In this document: in pieces, positions 61,458 through 64,000 of the stretch
How the letters are laid out: each line of letters starts with the position of its first letter
Numbering within the stretch: the first letter of the stretch is position 1
Translations under genes and position numbers: made by a program
Notes under the pieces: generated by a model
Told to the model about the DNA's origin: nothing
What the model saw: only the letters and a program-made list of their open reading frames with translations
The model's database searches: none
NCBI RefSeq assembly: GCF_020149935.1
Contig: NZ_CP083757.1
Coordinates: 3,497,501 to 3,561,500 of the forward strand
DNA: 64,000 bases
Source of the DNA: Marinilongibacter aquaticus
GTDB lineage: Bacteria; Bacteroidota; Bacteroidia; Cytophagales; Spirosomataceae
Direction of reading: 5' to 3'

Positions 61458-62924
61458 ATGACAGCAACTGATAAGAAACTATTTGAAGAGTACCCCAAAA
61501 GCACACCATTCCTAGACGAAGTGTTTGGTTTAAATGCCACCACCAATGCAGCTTATGCAAAACTGGTCGAGTATTTTGATGATTTTAACCTGAATGAATT
61601 CAAGGTCTTGAATGATTACACAAAGAAATCATTTCTGACGCGAGGAATAACCTTTGCCACATACAATGAAAACCCCAGAGGCGTGGAGCGGATATTTCCT
61701 TTTGATCTGATGCCGCGTTTGATTTCCAAGTCCGAATGGAAGGAGATCGAAACAGGTTTGATCCAAAGGGCCAAAGCGATCAATGCTTTTCTGGAGGATG
61801 TGTACAACGGTCAGGAAATTTTGAAAGCGGGTTTGGTGCCCGAAAAACTGATTACGTCTTCCGTGAATTTTGTGAAGGCCATGCGGGATTTCAAGCCTGC
61901 GGGCGGCATTTATACCCATATTTCGGGTACAGACCTGATACGGCATTCCGATGGGCACTTTTACATTTTGGAAGACAATGTACGCTGCCCCAGCGGGGTA
62001 AGTTATGTCTTGGCCAATCGCGAAGCCCTGAAAAAGAGCCTTTCGCAATTGTTTACGCAATACAATGTGTCTTCGGTGAGCGAATACCCCGCCGCATTGC
62101 TGAGTGTTTTGCGATCGGTTACGCCCAAGCATGTCGACAACCCGGTGTGTGTGGTGCTTACGCCAGGCTCTTTCAATTCGGCCTATTATGAACACACGTT
62201 TTTGGCTCAAACGATGGGCGTGCCTTTGGTTGAAGGCAACGACTTGTTTGTCGAGAATGATTTTGTGTACATGAAAACCGTGTACGGCCCGAAACGGGTG
62301 GATGTGATTTACAGACGCATCGATGATGCCTTTATCGATCCCGAAGTTTTTCGCGAAGATTCGGTTTTGGGTATTCCGGGTATAATGCGGGCCTACAGGA
62401 AGCACAATATAACTTTGGTGAATGCTCCGGGAACCGGTGTGGCCGACGACAAAGCCGTGTATGCCTTTGTGCCCGATTTCATTCGGTTTTATTTGAAGGA
62501 AGAACCTATACTTCGGAATGTGCCCACCTACCGATGCGGAGAACCAGAAGATTGCAAATATGTGATAGACAACCTGAAAGATTTGGTTGTAAAGCCCGTG
62601 GATCAGTCGGGTGGATACGGCATTTTTATTGGGAAAACGGCTACAGAAGAAGAAGTAGAAGAACAGAAGGCCCTTATCTTGGGCGATCCGCGAGAGTATA
62701 TAGCTCAGCCCATTATGAACCTTTCGGTACATTCTACGTTTATTGAAGGCAAGAATAAATTCGAGCCAAGACACATCGACTTACGTGCTTTCACACTTAT
62801 GGGCAAAGGAGTAGAATATGTGCTCGCGGGCGGTTTGTCTCGTGTGGCCTTGAAAGAAGGGAGTTTGGTGGTGAACTCATCCCAAGGTGGGGGTTCGAAA
62901 GACACATGGATTTTTGAAGATTAA
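61458..62924 (+). CDS. Circularly permuted ATP-grasp type 2 protein
   Basis: This 488-residue protein belongs to the CP_ATPgrasp_2 family (former DUF404/DUF407). Hallmark motifs are ISGTDLIRHSDGHFYILEDN, NVRCPSGVSYVLANRE, KPVDQSGGYGIFIG and PIMNLSVHSTFIEG. ATP-grasp enzymes join carboxylates to amines or thiols, so a peptide-ligase-like reaction is likely; the substrate is unknown. Family members sit in operons with alpha-E, transglutaminase-like and Anbu genes, as here. It is the first gene of the operon, 22 bp ahead of the alpha-E gene. Confidence 0.93.
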   Translation: MTATDKKLFEEYPKSTPFLDEVFGLNATTNAAYAKLVEYFDDFNLNEFKVLNDYTKKSFLTRGITFATYNENPRGVERIFPFDLMPRLISKSEWKEIETGLIQRAKAINAFLEDVYNGQEILKAGLVPEKLITSSVNFVKAMRDFKPAGGIYTHISGTDLIRHSDGHFYILEDNVRCPSGVSYVLANREALKKSLSQLFTQYNVSSVSEYPAALLSVLRSVTPKHVDNPVCVVLTPGSFNSAYYEHTFLAQTMGVPLVEGNDLFVENDFVYMKTVYGPKRVDVIYRRIDDAFIDPEVFREDSVLGIPGIMRAYRKHNITLVNAPGTGVADDKAVYAFVPDFIRFYLKEEPILRNVPTYRCGEPEDCKYVIDNLKDLVVKPVDQSGGYGIFIGKTATEEEVEEQKALILGDPREYIAQPIMNLSVHSTFIEGKNKFEPRHIDLRAFTLMGKGVEYVLAGGLSRVALKEGSLVVNSSQGGGSKDTWIFED

Positions 62925-62945
62925 GCACAAAAGCAAGACGTATTT

Positions 62946-63881
62946 ATGTTATCAAGAATTGCGAACAATATGTTCTGGATGGGCCGTTATTTGGAAAGAA
63001 CGGACCACCTCGCACGCTATATAAATGTAGAATATTTTTCATCGCTCGATAGTCCCGACCCACTCTTCCACACGTTTGCCCTGAAGTCGATTATCGATAT
63101 GGTAGGCTTGCCCGAGCCCAGTGTGCCCGAGCCGAATGAAGAACAGATTTTGGTTTCGGCGGCTTTGGATCACGACAACCCGGTGTCGATTCTTTCGTCG
63201 CTTTATTCGGCCCGCGAAAACGCCCGAGGAGTACGGGAGCACTTGTCTTCCGAATTGTGGGATGCCATAAACAATTACTATCATTTCGTTTCGAATTATC
63301 CCATTGAAGTGTACAAAACACGTGGATTGTTTGATTTTACCACAGGTGTGATGCAGTACTTTTCCAATGTGCGGGGCCGTATCATGTATTCGCTTTTGAA
63401 AGATGTGAGTTGGCAGTTTATCCAAATGGGTATGCACATCGAACGGTCGGTGCAAACTGCCCGAATTTTGATCAGCAAACTGACGGATATCGAACGCATT
63501 GAGCAATTGAAAATTGGAGGCCCGGTAAAAGCACAGCAATGGAATGTATTGTTGGATTGCCTGGAGGCGAAAGACATGTGTCGGCGGTTTTATGCGAGTG
63601 TACCCGACAGAAACACCACCTTGGATTTCCTGCTGTTCAATCCGTATTTCCCCAAATCTGTGGTGAACAACCTGAACGAATTGCGGGCTTCGCTCAACAG
63701 CATAGAAAACAAACTGATGGCCGAGCGAAATAGCTTGGCGTTTAAAGTAGGCAAAGTGATCGGGCCATTGGAATACATGGGGGTGGAAGACATTAAAGAC
63801 GGTACGATTCAGTTTTTGGAAGAAACCTTGAAAAAGATATACACTGTAAGCGAGATGATCGAGACGGAGTATTTTTCTTGA
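62946..63881 (+). CDS. Alpha-E domain protein (DUF403)
   Basis: This 311-residue, mostly helical protein begins MLSRIANNMFWMGRYLERTD, the standard start of the alpha-E family. VPDRNTTLDFLLFNP and a conserved Glu/Arg pattern run through the helices. No catalytic activity is established for the family. Genomic studies pair it with the CP ATP-grasp protein in a predicted peptide-synthesis or peptide-modification system. It lies 91 bp ahead of the Anbu-like start. Confidence 0.93.
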   Translation: MLSRIANNMFWMGRYLERTDHLARYINVEYFSSLDSPDPLFHTFALKSIIDMVGLPEPSVPEPNEEQILVSAALDHDNPVSILSSLYSARENARGVREHLSSELWDAINNYYHFVSNYPIEVYKTRGLFDFTTGVMQYFSNVRGRIMYSLLKDVSWQFIQMGMHIERSVQTARILISKLTDIERIEQLKIGGPVKAQQWNVLLDCLEAKDMCRRFYASVPDRNTTLDFLLFNPYFPKSVVNNLNELRASLNSIENKLMAERNSLAFKVGKVIGPLEYMGVEDIKDGTIQFLEETLKKIYTVSEMIETEYFS

Positions 63882-63972
63882 TTATTTTGCTTAAAACCTG
63901 AATATTTTTGGCATGAATTGTTTCAATGTCTGAATTAAGAATAAATTTGCTTTTTCAAAAAAAGAGAGACAG

Positions 63973-64000
63973 ATGACCTATTGTCTGGGAATTAGGCTGA
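63973..64000 (+). CDS. Anbu-type proteasome-related protease, 5' end only
   Basis: Only nine codons are present before the window ends: MTYCLGIRL. This matches the N-terminus of Anbu (COG3484, proteasome-type protease), which begins MTYCxG/A and carries its catalytic residue as Thr2 after Met removal. The two upstream genes are exactly those found in Anbu operons, which greatly raises confidence despite the short fragment. The assembly is a helical or ring-like proteasome relative. The transglutaminase-like gene often found between them is not present here and may follow. Confidence 0.65.

Noticed and set aside
61629-62774. A 381-codon minus-strand ORF
   Set aside because: It is fully antisense to the CP ATP-grasp gene, whose motifs are intact; the antisense product is His/Arg-rich and unrecognisable.

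Overview
The window is chromosomal DNA from a member of the Bacteroidota, most likely a free-living Cytophagales-type bacterium. The evidence is: secreted proteins whose signal peptides end in AQ or GQ, lipoproteins, a carboxypeptidase-regulatory/beta-barrel outer-membrane protein, promoters of the Bacteroidota form (TTG, about 20 bp, TAnnTTTG), few Shine-Dalgarno sequences, and family-typical proteins (DUF5690, a long PurF-like protein, a DUF6503-like protein). Coding density is high. I see no rRNA, tRNA, CRISPR array, insertion sequence, phage or conjugation gene.

Left part (1-8107): a phosphonate-type island holds a DUF5690 transporter-like protein, a TIGR03364-type FAD oxidoreductase, a divergent phosphonatase-like HAD protein whose nucleophile Asp is Asn, and a PhnZ-like HD oxygenase 1 nt ahead of a secreted alkaline-phosphatase-superfamily hydrolase. 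Next come a SIMPL protein, an ECF sigma factor overlapping a small downstream gene, and an exported protein of unknown function. From 8121 to 18498 a tight eight-gene minus-strand operon runs comA-like, dedA, aroE, [2Fe-2S] ferredoxin, yjjG, prmA, a 1593-residue exported protein and rimO, behind one recognisable promoter.

Middle (18735-49916): an Omp85-family protein with a single POTRA and a lipoprotein; a DUF6503-like gene with hemH; a 49-codon gene facing a long purF-like gene; a glycosylation module of two GT2 enzymes and two polytopic proteins; nuoL-nuoM-nuoN without the other complex I genes, behind lhgO; an SDR epimerase; an Nramp relative lacking the metal-binding motifs; a 2-hydroxyacid dehydrogenase; an outer-membrane beta-barrel protein; TSUP; a GalM-type lipoprotein; two flavin-dependent oxidoreductases; and an enoyl-CoA hydratase/tesB/LamG operon.

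Right part (50092-64000): a hexuronate catabolic operon uxaA-uxaC-kdgK-kdgA-exuT-(Gfo/Idh/MocA) takes uronates to pyruvate and glyceraldehyde-3-phosphate but lacks a recognisable tagaturonate reductase. It carries two strong intercistronic hairpins and ends in a 14-bp-stem terminator. A GNAT gene, yicC and argS follow. The window ends inside an operon of a circularly permuted ATP-grasp protein, an alpha-E protein and the first nine codons (MTYCLGIRL) of what appears to be Anbu, the ancestral bacterial proteasome-type protease. This incompletely understood system is the most interesting item here; the phosphonate island with its altered HAD protein comes next.
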